From JBGOTP01 sp041476545 (GTDB taxonomy: Bacteria > Acidobacteriota > Vicinamibacteria > Vicinamibacterales > CAVVIG01), in assembly GCA_041476545.1 (NCBI GenBank), contig JBGOTP010000024.1:1-25173 (forward strand): a stretch of DNA of 25,173 nucleotides. Direction: 5' to 3'. Every line of letters starts with the position of its first letter. Within the stretch, counting starts at the first letter, position 1. This document shows positions 1 through 8,103 of the stretch, piece after piece. The notes beneath the pieces are model-generated. The model was not told the origin of the DNA, searched no databases, and worked only from the letters and a program-made list of their open reading frames with translations. Both the position numbers and the translations under genes were made by a program.

Positions 1-839
1 GGAACCGGCGCCGGCGCGGGCTTCTTCTTCAGGAGGATGATCCAGTGCGGGCACTTCTTCTCGTCCGCGTAGAGCCGCTCGCAGTCGTCGCAGCGCACGC
101 ACTCCGACTTCACAATCTCAGGGCCGCGAATCGCGCCCCACTCACACACTTTTTCGCAGAGCTTGCACGTGTTGCATTCCTTCCACCGCTTGATGGGCAG
201 GAGTGTCGTCACCTGCGAAATCACCCCCAGAAAGGCGCCCGTCGGACAGAGGAACCGGCAATACAGATTCCGGACAAAGACCGTCGCCACGAGCAGCAGC
301 GCCAGAACCACCCACATGACAGATGCTTCGGACCACGCCGGCAGGCCGAACAGCCAGAAGGGTTCGACGTACCGATAGATGCCCATATCTCTGGTGCTGA
401 GGTAATAGCCCAGGACGCCGACCAGCACGACATACTTGAGAAGATTGACCTTTTTCTCCACGTTGAGCGGTACGTCGTACCGCCACTTGTCGGGCACGAC
501 ACGGTCCATCAGCTGCGTGAGCGCACCAAACGCGCAGATGCGACCGCAGTAGATGCGTCCCCACACGACCGTTGAGGCGATCGCAAAACCCGTGAAGACG
601 TACCAGGCAATCGTGTACTTGAAGATCGGCAGGCTCCACGTGAAGATCCGGAAGATATCGACCACGCCCACGAGGTTGCTCTTCGCGATCCCCAGGTACC
701 CGACCGACGCCGCCATCGTGACGTACTTGAGCCACGTGCTCTTCCGGAAAAAGCTGACCATGGCCAGCGTGAAGAACGCGGCGAGGAGCACGAGATCCAG
801 CCACTGCGGGTCGAGCAGTTCAGCCCAGGTGTCTTCCAT
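1..839 (-). CDS. NosR/NapH-like membrane polyferredoxin, 3' end cut by window edge
   Basis: The frame stays open from an ATG at 839 to the window edge, giving about 279 residues and no stop, so the C-terminus is missing. Several hydrophobic segments (about residues 14-30, 40-60, 74-94, 132-147 and 172-190) are followed by a ferredoxin-like tail. Two membrane-edge cysteine pairs are visible, YCGRIC (C98, C102) and YCRFLCP (C194, C198), as in the NosR/NapH/RdxA group. The tail has CxxCxxCxxxC at C222-C232 and a second cluster at C247, C250, C253 and C263, so two 4Fe-4S clusters are expected. These proteins move electrons between the quinone pool and extracytoplasmic acceptors. It begins 28 bp after the FMN-binding gene on the same strand. 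In NosR both parts are one chain; here they are separate. No nosZ or nap gene is visible, so the electron acceptor is unknown. Confidence 0.87.
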   Translation of the reverse strand, partial: MEDTWAELLDPQWLDLVLLAAFFTLAMVSFFRKSTWLKYVTMAASVGYLGIAKSNLVGVVDIFRIFTWSLPIFKYTIAWYVFTGFAIASTVVWGRIYCGRICAFGALTQLMDRVVPDKWRYDVPLNVEKKVNLLKYVVLVGVLGYYLSTRDMGIYRYVEPFWLFGLPAWSEASVMWVVLALLLVATVFVRNLYCRFLCPTGAFLGVISQVTTLLPIKRWKECNTCKLCEKVCEWGAIRGPEIVKSECVRCDDCERLYADEKKCPHWIILLKKKPAPAPV

Positions 840-867
840 CACGCCGCCATCACTTTCCAGAGCGCCA

Positions 868-1389
868 TCACTTGGTGCCCGTCAAGTACGCTTCGGCCAG
901 GCGCTTGGCCGTGTCGCGGATGGAACGCGTGGCGCTCCCGATCGACGCCGTGGCGCCGGACACGGCGTTGACGTCGGCGCGCAGCTTGAACGGATCCTGA
1001 ATGCTCTTGTTGATGAACTGATCGGCGAACCGCTGCTGGTCGATCGATCGGTAGCCGTACGGTTCTTTGTGCTCCACGACCACGATGTTGGTCACAACGC
1101 CGGTGGTGCTGACGCCGACGAGAATCTTGATGGGACCGTCGTAGCCGCGCTCGAACGGCTGCCAGTCGGTGCTGTAGGCCGCGTAGCCGAGCAGGCTCGG
1201 CGCACGCGTCTGCGCATCCGTCACGTAGGCCTTGAACACCGACGGCTTCCCCTCTTTCGGTCCAAAGGAGGTGGCCGACGGAAACAGCACTTTCAGCTGG
1301 TTCAGCTCCTTGCCCGATGGGGTCTGTCCGGCGAGGCCGATCGTGGCGGCGGCAACGGCGAACGCAAGCGCGGCGAATCTCTTCGGCAT
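868..1389 (-). CDS. Exported FMN-binding domain protein (RnfG/NosR N-domain-like)
   Basis: 173 residues. The ATG at 1389 opens a typical signal peptide (MPKRF, then an Ala-rich hydrophobic stretch to about residue 21); a longer in-frame extension to 1659 would run into the neighbouring divergent gene and is rejected. Residues about 65-165 fit the FMN-binding domain shared by RnfG, NqrC and NosR. The motif DVNAVSGATAS at 139-149 matches the SGAT-type flavinylation site where ApbE attaches FMN through a threonine, probably T147. The protein would sit in the periplasm or on the outer face of the inner membrane and pass electrons to or from the polyferredoxin encoded 28 bp downstream. No apbE gene is in the window. 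The 130-bp gap to the divergent propeller genes probably holds both promoters; only a possible -10 box, TAGAAT at 1474-1479, stands out and it faces the propeller genes. Confidence 0.85.
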   Translation of the reverse strand: MPKRFAALAFAVAAATIGLAGQTPSGKELNQLKVLFPSATSFGPKEGKPSVFKAYVTDAQTRAPSLLGYAAYSTDWQPFERGYDGPIKILVGVSTTGVVTNIVVVEHKEPYGYRSIDQQRFADQFINKSIQDPFKLRADVNAVSGATASIGSATRSIRDTAKRLAEAYLTGTK

Positions 1390-1519
1390 CGTGTCGGAGT
1401 CACTTCCGGGTCCGGCGGAGCTTAGCAGATTCCGGTCGGCGACCGGGAAGGCAGCATCGTGTCCGGATTGCGGTAGAATCCGTGGACTCAGCCATCGGCC
1501 ATCCAAGGAGACGCAGTCC

Positions 1520-2938
1520 ATGTCATACGACGGTCGGATCACACTCACACTCGCCGCAGCCATCGTCGCCGCTGTCGCCGTTGTCGCGACGGGTGGCTGG
1601 AAGGCGCAGGCGCAGACCCCTGCACGCGTGCAGACCGCGCCCGGGATGGCGCCGGTCAACGACCTGCCGAATCCGTACCAGACGGTCGAGAGCTACTTCA
1701 AGCTCCCGCCGGACCGGAAGTTTGGAGCAACGAGCGCGATTGAGATCGACAAGGATGGCAAGACCATCTGGGTCGCCGAACGCTGCGGCGGAAACAGCGG
1801 CTGCCTCGCCAATCCGCTCGTCGATCCCATTCTGCATTTCGACGAAAACGGTAATTTCATGAGGAGCTTCGGCGCGGGACTGTTCTCGTCGCCCCACGGC
1901 ATCTTCGTGGACAAGGACGGCAACATCTGGGTGACCGACTACGCCGACAACTCTGCGCCCGCGCGGGGCGGTGGTGCCGGAGCAGCGGCCCCGGGAGCGG
2001 CAGCGGGGGCAGGTGCCGGACGTGGAGCCGGACGCGGTGCGGCAGCAGCACCCGCCCCGCCGGCCGCCGCCGGCGCACCGCCGGACGCAGCGGCAGGCGC
2101 TGGACGCGGACGCGGCGGTCGTGGTGCGGGCGCGGCGGCCGGCGCAGGTGCTCCCGGTGCGGGCGCGGCTGGTGCCGCGGCTGGCGGGCAGGCGGCGGGA
2201 CGTGGGGCGCCAGTCATTCCCAACCCGAATGCGACGATGGGCCATCAGGTCATCAAATTCGACACCACCGGCAAAGAGCTGATGCGGATCGGCAAGAAGG
2301 GTGGCGCGAAGCCGCCGGAATGCTGCTACCAGCCAAACGACGTGCTGGTTGCGCCAAACGGCGACATCTTCGTCACGCAGGGACACGGCACGGCCGGCGT
2401 CAACTATCTGTTCAAGTTCGATAAGACCGGAACGCTGCTGAAGGCATTCGGAAAGGATGGGGACGGCCCCGGCGAATTCAACCAGCCGCACTCGCTGGCG
2501 ATGGACTCCAAGGGTCGTTTGTTCGTCGCCGACCGCGCGAACAACCGCATCCAGATCTTCGATCAGAATTTCAAGTTCCTGGCCGTGTGGTACCAGTTCA
2601 GCCGGCCGAGCGGTATCTTCATCGACAAGAAGGACAACCTCTACTCCGCCGACTCCGAATCGGGCGGTATCAACCTGGCGCATGGGGCGTGGAAGCGCGG
2701 GATGCGCATCGGGAGCGCGAAGGATGGCACGGTCAGGGCGCTCATCCCCGATCCGTCTGGAGAAGGCGTCACCTTCGCCATGAAGGACGGGCGTCCCACA
2801 TTGACACGGGCGGATGGGACGAACTGGACCGGCGGCACGCTGGCCGCGGAAGGTGTCGCCGCCGACGCAAAGGGCAACATCTTCGGCGCCGAAGTCGGTC
2901 CGCAGAAGGTGCAGCGATACGTTCTCAAGAGGAAGTGA
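1520..2938 (+). CDS. Exported NHL-repeat propeller protein, PAL-like, with Gly/Ala/Arg-rich insert (copy 1)
   Basis: 472 residues. The start is ATG 1520, with AAGGAG at 1505-1510 and a signal peptide at about residues 1-32; upstream in-frame starts overlap the FMN gene's control region. NHL-type blades with D-x-D-G and GNIWVTD patterns suggest a six-bladed propeller. Blocks line up with peptidyl-hydroxyglycine amidating lyase: PHGI (about 125-128), HQV (242-244), QPNDV and PHSLA followed by VADRANNRIQIF. From memory of the rat enzyme, the first two histidine blocks carry zinc ligands, while the third ligand block is AEGVAAD here and the catalytic tyrosine region reads QGHG, so lyase activity is doubtful. 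Residues 145-241 are a 97-residue low-complexity insert of Gly, Ala, Arg and Pro between blade strands. It is first of three paralogues; the next starts 6 bp after its stop. The role is unknown; binding or enzymatic scaffolding outside the cytoplasm is plausible. Confidence 0.85.
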   Translation: MSYDGRITLTLAAAIVAAVAVVATGGWKAQAQTPARVQTAPGMAPVNDLPNPYQTVESYFKLPPDRKFGATSAIEIDKDGKTIWVAERCGGNSGCLANPLVDPILHFDENGNFMRSFGAGLFSSPHGIFVDKDGNIWVTDYADNSAPARGGGAGAAAPGAAAGAGAGRGAGRGAAAAPAPPAAAGAPPDAAAGAGRGRGGRGAGAAAGAGAPGAGAAGAAAGGQAAGRGAPVIPNPNATMGHQVIKFDTTGKELMRIGKKGGAKPPECCYQPNDVLVAPNGDIFVTQGHGTAGVNYLFKFDKTGTLLKAFGKDGDGPGEFNQPHSLAMDSKGRLFVADRANNRIQIFDQNFKFLAVWYQFSRPSGIFIDKKDNLYSADSESGGINLAHGAWKRGMRIGSAKDGTVRALIPDPSGEGVTFAMKDGRPTLTRADGTNWTGGTLAAEGVAADAKGNIFGAEVGPQKVQRYVLKRK

Positions 2939-2944
2939 AAACTC

Positions 2945-4288
2945 ATGACACACGCCCGTCGCATCACCATCACTCTCACCCTGACCGTCGGACTCACGGC
3001 CGCGGCGCTCGCGATCGCGGGCTGGAAGGCACACGCGCAGCAAGGTAAGGGGCAGGCGGTCAACAACCTGCCGAACCCGTACATGACGATCGACCACTTC
3101 TTCACTCTCCCTGACAGCGGCACGCCTGGAGCAACGATGGGCGACCTGCCAAAGGGGAGGAAGTGGGGATCCACGAGTACTGTGGACATCGACAAGGACG
3201 GGAAGACCATCTGGATTGCCGAGCGATGCGGCTCGAACTCCTGCCTCAACTCGCCGGCGGTCGATCCCGTGATGCACTTCGACGAGAACGGCAAGCTCCT
3301 CAAGAGTTTTGGCGCGGGGCTCCTGATCTTCCCGCACGGCATTCACGTGGACCGGGACGGCAACATCTGGATTGCCGACGGCAATGGCAACGCCCCCGGG
3401 CGCACGGGCGCGGGGGCAGCAGCCGCCGCAGCCGGTGGCGCGGGCCGAGGGGCAGCCGATGCCGCGGCGCCCGCTGCTGGTGGCGCAGGACGCGGTGCGC
3501 GTGGCGCCGCGGCAGGCGGACGCGGGGCAGGCGCTGGCCGCGGAGCCGACGCGGCTGCCGCACAGCCGACCTACATTGGAGCGCCTCCTGTCTCGGCGAA
3601 CGCCGCTCCCTTCGTACCGCCTCCAGGCGCGACGAAGGGTCATCAAGTCTGGAAGTTCAGCCCCGACGGCAAAGTGTTGATGACGATCGGCAAGCCGGGT
3701 GGCGCGGCTCCGCCCGAGTGCTGCTTCCAGCCGAACGACGTCGTCACGAACGCCAACGGCGACGTCTTCATCTCGGAGGGGCACAGCGCCGGCACCGGGC
3801 TGATGTTCAAATACGACAAGACCGGCAAGTTGATCAAAACGATCGGCAAGGCCGGTTCCGGCCCTGGCGAATTCAGCATCCCTCATGCGCTCGCGTTTGA
3901 TTCGCGCGGGCGGCTGTTTGTCGCCGATCGCGGCAACGTGCGGATCCAGATCCTCGACCAGGAGGGCAAGTTCCTCGAAGAGTGGTACCAGTTCAGCCGG
4001 CTGAGCGGGATCTTCATCGACAAGAACGATGTCCTCTATGGCGCCGATTCGGAATCGTCACCGACTTCCAACGCGGCCGTGCCAGGAACTCCCGCGTGGA
4101 TTCGCGGCATCCGGATCGGCAGCGCCAAGGATGGAAAGGTGCAGTACTTCATTCCCGATCCTGAGTACAAGCCGGACGTCCCTCCGGGCGGCACGAGCGC
4201 GGCAGAAGGCGTCGCTGCCGACGCAAAGGGCAATATCTACGGCGCGGAAGTCGGGCCGATGAAAGTGCACAAATACGTAAAGAAGTGA
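2945..4288 (+). CDS. Exported NHL-repeat propeller protein, PAL-like, with Gly/Ala/Arg-rich insert (copy 2)
   Basis: 447 residues, starting 6 bp after copy 1, with the purine-rich AGAGGAAG in the end of copy 1 as its likely ribosome site. The signal peptide spans about residues 1-30. The same blocks recur: AERCGSNSC, FPHGIHVD, HQVWKF (H233), ECCFQPNDV, IPHALAFD and VADRGNVRIQI, ending with EGVAADAKGNIYGAEV. The insert (residues 150-232, 83 residues) has the same Gly/Ala/Arg bias but is not an exact copy of that in copy 1. Compared with copy 1, residues after NPYMTIDHFF carry a small extra loop containing a GATMGDLPKG stretch. The stop codon is the first part of a 7-bp repeat array (4281-4363). 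Co-transcription with copies 1 and 3 is likely. Three diverged paralogues in one operon suggest related but different ligands or assembly into one complex; this is inference. Confidence 0.85.
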   Translation: MTHARRITITLTLTVGLTAAALAIAGWKAHAQQGKGQAVNNLPNPYMTIDHFFTLPDSGTPGATMGDLPKGRKWGSTSTVDIDKDGKTIWIAERCGSNSCLNSPAVDPVMHFDENGKLLKSFGAGLLIFPHGIHVDRDGNIWIADGNGNAPGRTGAGAAAAAAGGAGRGAADAAAPAAGGAGRGARGAAAGGRGAGAGRGADAAAAQPTYIGAPPVSANAAPFVPPPGATKGHQVWKFSPDGKVLMTIGKPGGAAPPECCFQPNDVVTNANGDVFISEGHSAGTGLMFKYDKTGKLIKTIGKAGSGPGEFSIPHALAFDSRGRLFVADRGNVRIQILDQEGKFLEEWYQFSRLSGIFIDKNDVLYGADSESSPTSNAAVPGTPAWIRGIRIGSAKDGKVQYFIPDPEYKPDVPPGGTSAAEGVAADAKGNIYGAEVGPMKVHKYVKK

Positions 4289-4363
4289 AAAGTTAGAAGT
4301 GAGAAGTAAAAAGTAGGACGACTCCGTTCTACTTTGGAGTTCTCAGTTTCAAGTTCTAACTTT
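4281..4363. repeat. Inverted array of 7-bp repeats (AGAAGTN) between propeller copies 2 and 3
   Basis: Five 7-bp units of the form A(G/A)AAGTN run from 4281 to 4315, starting within the last codons and stop of copy 2. The opposite strand form (NACTTCT-like) fills 4329-4363. Arms 4289-4298 and 4354-4363 are perfectly complementary over 10 bp, and 4310-4316 pairs with 4329-4335 over 7 bp around a 12-base loop. The hairpin ends 2 bases before the ribosome site of copy 3. The array is markedly richer in A and T than its surroundings. Confidence 0.85.
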
Positions 4364-4375
4364 ATGAGGAGCTGT

Positions 4376-5623
4376 ATGTCACGTGCTCGTCGAATGATGT
4401 TGGCGCTTGCGGGAGTCACATTCGTGGCCCTGGCTGCGTTTGGGGCCCGTGTCCACACGCAGGTGGACGTCAAGGCATCCAACGATGTGCCGAACCCGTA
4501 CCAAGCAATCGAGAACTACTTCAAGCTCCCCGCGGGACGCGAGTGGGGATCAGTCAGCGCCGTTGACATCGACAAGGATGGCAAATCGATCTGGGTCGCC
4601 GAACGCTGCGGCGGGAACAGCGGTTGCCCGGCGAACCCGACGGTCGATCCCATCCTGCTCTACGACGCATCCGGCAAGCTGGTCAGGCATTTCGGCGCGG
4701 GCATGATCATGTCCCCGCACGGTATCCACGTGGACAGGGATGGCAACGTCTGGGTGACCGACTACTCAGACAACGCGCCGCGCGCTGCTCGGGGCGCACC
4801 GCCCGCACCCGGCGCCGGAACCGGGCGCGCCGCGGGAGCCGGCCGCGGACGCGGGGTCGCGCCTGGAGTGGCGCCTGATGGAGCGGCCGGTCAGCCCGTC
4901 GCTCGAGGCGGCGGGCAGGTGGGCGCGGCAGGCGGGCCGGCAGGTGGACGCGGGCCCGCGGGACCGGCCGGCGCAGCCGCCGGAGCGACGAAGGGGCATC
5001 AGGTATTCAAGTTCAGTTCCGAAGGCAAGCTGCTGATGACGCTCGGCATGGCCGGTGGATCTCGTGACGTCGGATATTTCTATCAGCCCAACGATGTGCT
5101 CGTTGCGCCAAACGGCGATATCTTCGTCGCGCAAGGTCACGGCGGAAGCGGCGGGACGATCCTGAAATTCGACAAGAACGGCGCATTCATCAAGTACTTC
5201 GGCAGAAACGGCTCGGCCCCTGGCGGGTTCAACGTGCCGCACGCGCTCGCCATGGATTCGCGAGGGCGCCTGTTTGTCGGCGAACGTGGAGGCAACGACG
5301 TGCTCCTCTTCGATCAGGACGGCAAATTTCTCGAGGAGTGGAAGCAGTTCGGCCGGCCGAGCGGCCTGTACATCGACAAGAACGACGTGCTCTACGTCGC
5401 CGACTCCGAGTCGGACGCTGCGAGGAATCCCGGTGGGTTGAAGCGGGGCATCCGCGTCGGTAGCGCGAAGGATGGCAAGGTGACCGCCTTTATTCCGGAT
5501 CCCTGGACCGCGGATCCACGCCCTGCGACCACCTCGCCCGAAGCGGTCGCCGCGGATGCCGCGGGCAACGTGTACGGCGGCCAGGTCACGGAGAACGGGG
5601 TCAAAAAGTACGCCAAGAAGTAG
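4376..5623 (+). CDS. Exported NHL-repeat propeller protein, PAL-like, with Gly/Ala/Arg-rich insert (copy 3)
   Basis: 415 residues. ATG 4376 is preferred because GAGGAG at 4366-4371 lies just upstream and MSRARRMMLALAG begins a normal signal peptide; the TTG at 4334 lies inside a hairpin-forming repeat and the ATG at 4364 has no ribosome site. The fold blocks are as in copies 1 and 2 (SPHGIHVD, HQVFKF with H208, YQPNDVLVAPNGD, VPHALAMD). It is the most diverged: VADR becomes VGER, the Cys-Cys before QPNDV becomes GYFYQPNDV, and the last blade reads PEAVAADAAGNVYGGQV. The insert (residues 134-207, 74 residues) is the shortest and has collagen-like GPAG stretches without a strict triplet period. 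An 87-bp gap holding inverted 7-bp repeats separates it from copy 2, so it may be expressed at a different level. Confidence 0.84.
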   Translation: MSRARRMMLALAGVTFVALAAFGARVHTQVDVKASNDVPNPYQAIENYFKLPAGREWGSVSAVDIDKDGKSIWVAERCGGNSGCPANPTVDPILLYDASGKLVRHFGAGMIMSPHGIHVDRDGNVWVTDYSDNAPRAARGAPPAPGAGTGRAAGAGRGRGVAPGVAPDGAAGQPVARGGGQVGAAGGPAGGRGPAGPAGAAAGATKGHQVFKFSSEGKLLMTLGMAGGSRDVGYFYQPNDVLVAPNGDIFVAQGHGGSGGTILKFDKNGAFIKYFGRNGSAPGGFNVPHALAMDSRGRLFVGERGGNDVLLFDQDGKFLEEWKQFGRPSGLYIDKNDVLYVADSESDAARNPGGLKRGIRVGSAKDGKVTAFIPDPWTADPRPATTSPEAVAADAAGNVYGGQVTENGVKKYAKK

Positions 5624-5628
5624 AGACC

Positions 5629-5691
5629 GAAAGCTGAGAGCTGACCGCTGAAAGCTATCGGCTATCGGCTATCGGCTTTCAGCTCTCATTC
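5629..5691. repeat. Array of nine 7-bp repeats (NNNNGCT) between convergent genes
   Basis: Nine consecutive 7-mers fill the space between two convergent stop codons (5623 plus, 5686 minus). Eight end in GCT; the ninth is CTCATTC. Units include GAAAGCT twice and ATCGGCT three times in a row. Arms 5647-5655 and 5675-5683 (GCTGAAAGC and its complement) are perfect over 9 bp around a 19-base loop made of ATCGGCT units. The last units overlap the stop codon of the minus-strand gene. The hairpin could end transcription from both sides, but there is no clear U-tract. Confidence 0.88.
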
Positions 5692-8103
5692 GCGCGCGTG
5701 TTCGATGGCGCTTCGCAGCCACCACAGGACCTCCGGCGATCCCACGAACAGATCGTCCGGGAAGCGCCGGTAGGTCAGTATCTCCGTGTAGATGCCGGCG
5801 CCCCTCTGCCGATTCAATCCCAGGCCAGCCAGATACTGCAGCCGCAAGTCGCGGTCGTGATTGATCGCGGCGTCATGCAGCCACGCCTTCAGATCCGCGG
5901 CGCGACCGGCGTAGTTACCGAGTAGTTCAACCGCCGAAAAAATCCCGACCTGCCCGAGCGAAAGCTTGACCGCCGCGTATCCTGGTCGCTGCAGGCGCTG
6001 CTCCAGTGCATCGACGTCGATCGGTCCTGGATCGACCTGGCCGAACAACACCATGTCGTAACCTTGTCCGTCGACCGCGTTTCCCCAGATCATGCCGTCC
6101 GGAAACGCGTCGAAGAACGTCGCCATTTCGCTCTTCACCGCCTGCGGGCTACTCTCGTACAGCTGCACGAAGAGCGTCACTACTCCACCCGGATTCAAAT
6201 GGTGCCGTACGATCTCGAAGAACTCCTTCGTGTACAGCGTCGCGGCGCCCTTCACCCAGGGGTCCAGCGGATCGGACGTAATCCCGTCGAATGTCTCTCT
6301 CGTCGTCGACAGAAAATGCCGCGCGTCGTCCACAACCACCCGCGTCTTCGGACTGCGCACGACATCGTGATTCGCTTCGCCGAAGTAGGTCGACACGACA
6401 CGCGGCACGAGCGGCTCGATCTCCGCAATCGTGACGTGCGCCACGAGCGGATCGATGCTGATCGCGCCGGCTGTGACGCCGGCGCCACAGCCGATCACGA
6501 GGACGGAACGCGGATCGGTCGACGTCAGCGTCGTGAGATGACCGAGCATCCGTTGCAGCCGCATGTCGTGGGGTTCGCTCGATGCCTGGATCTTGCCGGC
6601 GTTGTGGTAGTTCAGCACGCCGTCCGGGAGACGCGATACCGCCACCGATGCGTTCAATCCTTCGCCGACGTACATGATGTCAGCGGAGCGGCCCGCCCAG
6701 CTCGGCGCATGCCGGCCGTAGGCAATCAGCAGTTTCGAAGCACCGGGAACGGTCGCGCAGAACGCGCCCGCCATCGAGAGCGAGAGTCCCACGGCCAGCC
6801 ACGAGCGCGCCGATGACCCGACCCACATCAGCGCGCCGGCCAACGCCGACGCCACCATCATGATCTGCTGCGTGTGCTGCGACCCGACCCACGGAACCAG
6901 CAAGAGGCCCGCGGCGAGCGCGCCAACAATGGCCCCTGCGGTATTGGCCGCGTACAGACCGCCGACCACACGCCCCGAATCTCCAGCAGCCGATCGTGCG
7001 GCCAGCGCGAGTGGAAAGCTGGCGCCCCACAACAGAGGCGCAGGCAGCAGGGCCCAGAACGCCCGAACGAAATCGAGCTGGAAGTTGAACCAGACACTTC
7101 GAGAGATTGCCGGCGTGATCGGCCAGTACGGCAGCGAGCTGGCGATCATCCACGCCGTCCACGCCATGGCCGCGACGCTCAATATCTGGCACCAGCCAAG
7201 GGCCAGGCGCGGGCGTGCCAGGCGTCTGGACAGCAACGCGCCGGCGCCACTGCCAAGGCCGAGTCCGGTCAAGTACACAGCCAGGATGATCGAGAAAGTG
7301 TAGACCGTCCCTCCAAAGAGCAATCCGAGCCCGCGTGTCCAGATCACTTCGGCAGCGAGCGCACTGAAACCTGAGAGGGCGAGAGCGAGATGCAGGTTCA
7401 CTGGGTTCACGGGGTTCACGGGGTTCACGGGGTTCACGGGGTTCACGGGGTTCACGGGGTTCGCAAGGTTCGCCAACCCTGCCTGCCTTGAAAGAAAAAC
7501 GGCGATCGCGGCGACGGTGAAGTTGATCGCCGCCGCCACCCCCGTCGCGACCGTCATGTCGAAGACCCGCAGCAGATAAAAGCCCGCGAGCAGCGTGCCG
7601 AACACGGCGCCCGCGATGTTGCCCGCATAGAACAGACCGAGCCACGACGTGCCGGAAGGCGTGCCTTCAGTCCACCGGGCGACCGCAGGCAGCGTCGCAC
7701 CCATCGCGAGCGTCGGCGGCAGGAGGCACATCGCCGCGACAACGCCCCGCAGCAGAAAGCCCGACGCGCCGTAGCCGCCCCACGCCGTGTACACACGACC
7801 CACGAGCGGGAGGACGAACAACAGCAGGACTCCGATGACGCCAATCGTCAGCTCGAGGCCCGCGTAGACACGCAGCGGATGATGTCGACTTGAAATGGCT
7901 CGCGGAAGGAGCAGACTGCCGAGGCACATGCCGCCCATGAACGTGCCGAGGAGCACCGCCATCGACACGGCGGACGATCCGATGACGAACTGGAGAAGCT
8001 GGAGCCAGACGGTTTCGTAGATGAGCGCCGATGCACCGCTGCCCACGAAGAGCAGCAGGACAAGGGGCAGACGCTGCCCCACCCGGCCTGCCCGCCCTAT
8101 CAA
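5686..8103 (-). CDS. Membrane-anchored spermidine-synthase-like (aminopropyltransferase-fold) protein
   Basis: About 805 residues. No ATG exists near the conserved start; the TTG at 8103 is chosen because it overlaps the upstream peptidase stop (TTGA), implying translational coupling. A GTG at 8082 is an alternative. Hydrophobic helices at about residues 12-205 and 238-450 flank a 9-bp-repeat linker (Asn-Pro-Val repeats, about 215-236). The C-terminal domain (about 475-750) has the Rossmann motif VLVIGCGAGVTAG (about 534-546), an acidic EIEP, VDDAR (about 591-595) and SDPLDPWVKGAATLYTKEFF, all typical of the spermidine-synthase fold including its acidic DP loop. The fused transporter-like helices plus SpeE domain are common in bacteria, but their substrate is usually unknown; simple spermidine synthesis is not assured. 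It may modify a membrane-associated amine. It is last in a minus-strand gene series. Confidence 0.82.
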   Translation of the reverse strand: MIGRAGRVGQRLPLVLLLFVGSGASALIYETVWLQLLQFVIGSSAVSMAVLLGTFMGGMCLGSLLLPRAISSRHHPLRVYAGLELTIGVIGVLLLFVLPLVGRVYTAWGGYGASGFLLRGVVAAMCLLPPTLAMGATLPAVARWTEGTPSGTSWLGLFYAGNIAGAVFGTLLAGFYLLRVFDMTVATGVAAAINFTVAAIAVFLSRQAGLANLANPVNPVNPVNPVNPVNPVNPVNLHLALALSGFSALAAEVIWTRGLGLLFGGTVYTFSIILAVYLTGLGLGSGAGALLSRRLARPRLALGWCQILSVAAMAWTAWMIASSLPYWPITPAISRSVWFNFQLDFVRAFWALLPAPLLWGASFPLALAARSAAGDSGRVVGGLYAANTAGAIVGALAAGLLLVPWVGSQHTQQIMMVASALAGALMWVGSSARSWLAVGLSLSMAGAFCATVPGASKLLIAYGRHAPSWAGRSADIMYVGEGLNASVAVSRLPDGVLNYHNAGKIQASSEPHDMRLQRMLGHLTTLTSTDPRSVLVIGCGAGVTAGAISIDPLVAHVTIAEIEPLVPRVVSTYFGEANHDVVRSPKTRVVVDDARHFLSTTRETFDGITSDPLDPWVKGAATLYTKEFFEIVRHHLNPGGVVTLFVQLYESSPQAVKSEMATFFDAFPDGMIWGNAVDGQGYDMVLFGQVDPGPIDVDALEQRLQRPGYAAVKLSLGQVGIFSAVELLGNYAGRAADLKAWLHDAAINHDRDLRLQYLAGLGLNRQRGAGIYTEILTYRRFPDDLFVGSPEVLWWLRSAIEHARE
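7395..7475. repeat. 9-bp tandem repeat (GGTTCACGG) inside the spermidine-synthase-like gene
   Basis: Nine 9-bp units: GGTTCACTG, six identical GGTTCACGG units, then GGTTCGCAA and GGTTCGCCA. It reads in frame on the minus strand as Asn-Pro-Val repeats, in the linker between two membrane blocks. Six identical units indicate recent expansion. It is the reverse complement of the GTGAACCCN family found at 9464-9544 and 14449-14538. Confidence 0.95.
8074..8100. repeat. Short degenerate 9-bp repeat (CTGCCCYAC family) at a gene junction
   Basis: Three 9-bp units, CTGCCCCAC, CCGGCCTGC and CCGCCCTAT, resemble the larger array at 9634-9723. They lie over the first codons of the spermidine-synthase-like gene and touch the stop of the peptidase gene. 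With three imperfect units this is suggestive only. Confidence 0.5.

Noticed and set aside
1..1389. Nitrous-oxide reductase accessory operon (nosR)
   Set aside because: Only the general NosR-like domains are visible, and they are in separate genes; no nosZ, nosD or nosL is in the window.
1474..1479. TAGAAT as the -10 box of the propeller operon promoter
   Set aside because: No matching -35 box lies at normal spacing, so it was not listed as a feature.
1523..3886. A 787-codon open frame on the minus strand opposite the propeller genes
   Set aside because: It is antisense to two clear exported proteins, has no recognisable motif and follows from the GC-rich codon pattern of the real genes.
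4334..4375. TTG or ATG starts at 4334 and 4364 for propeller copy 3
   Set aside because: Both lie in or next to the hairpin repeat without a ribosome site; ATG 4376 has GAGGAG and begins a clean signal peptide.
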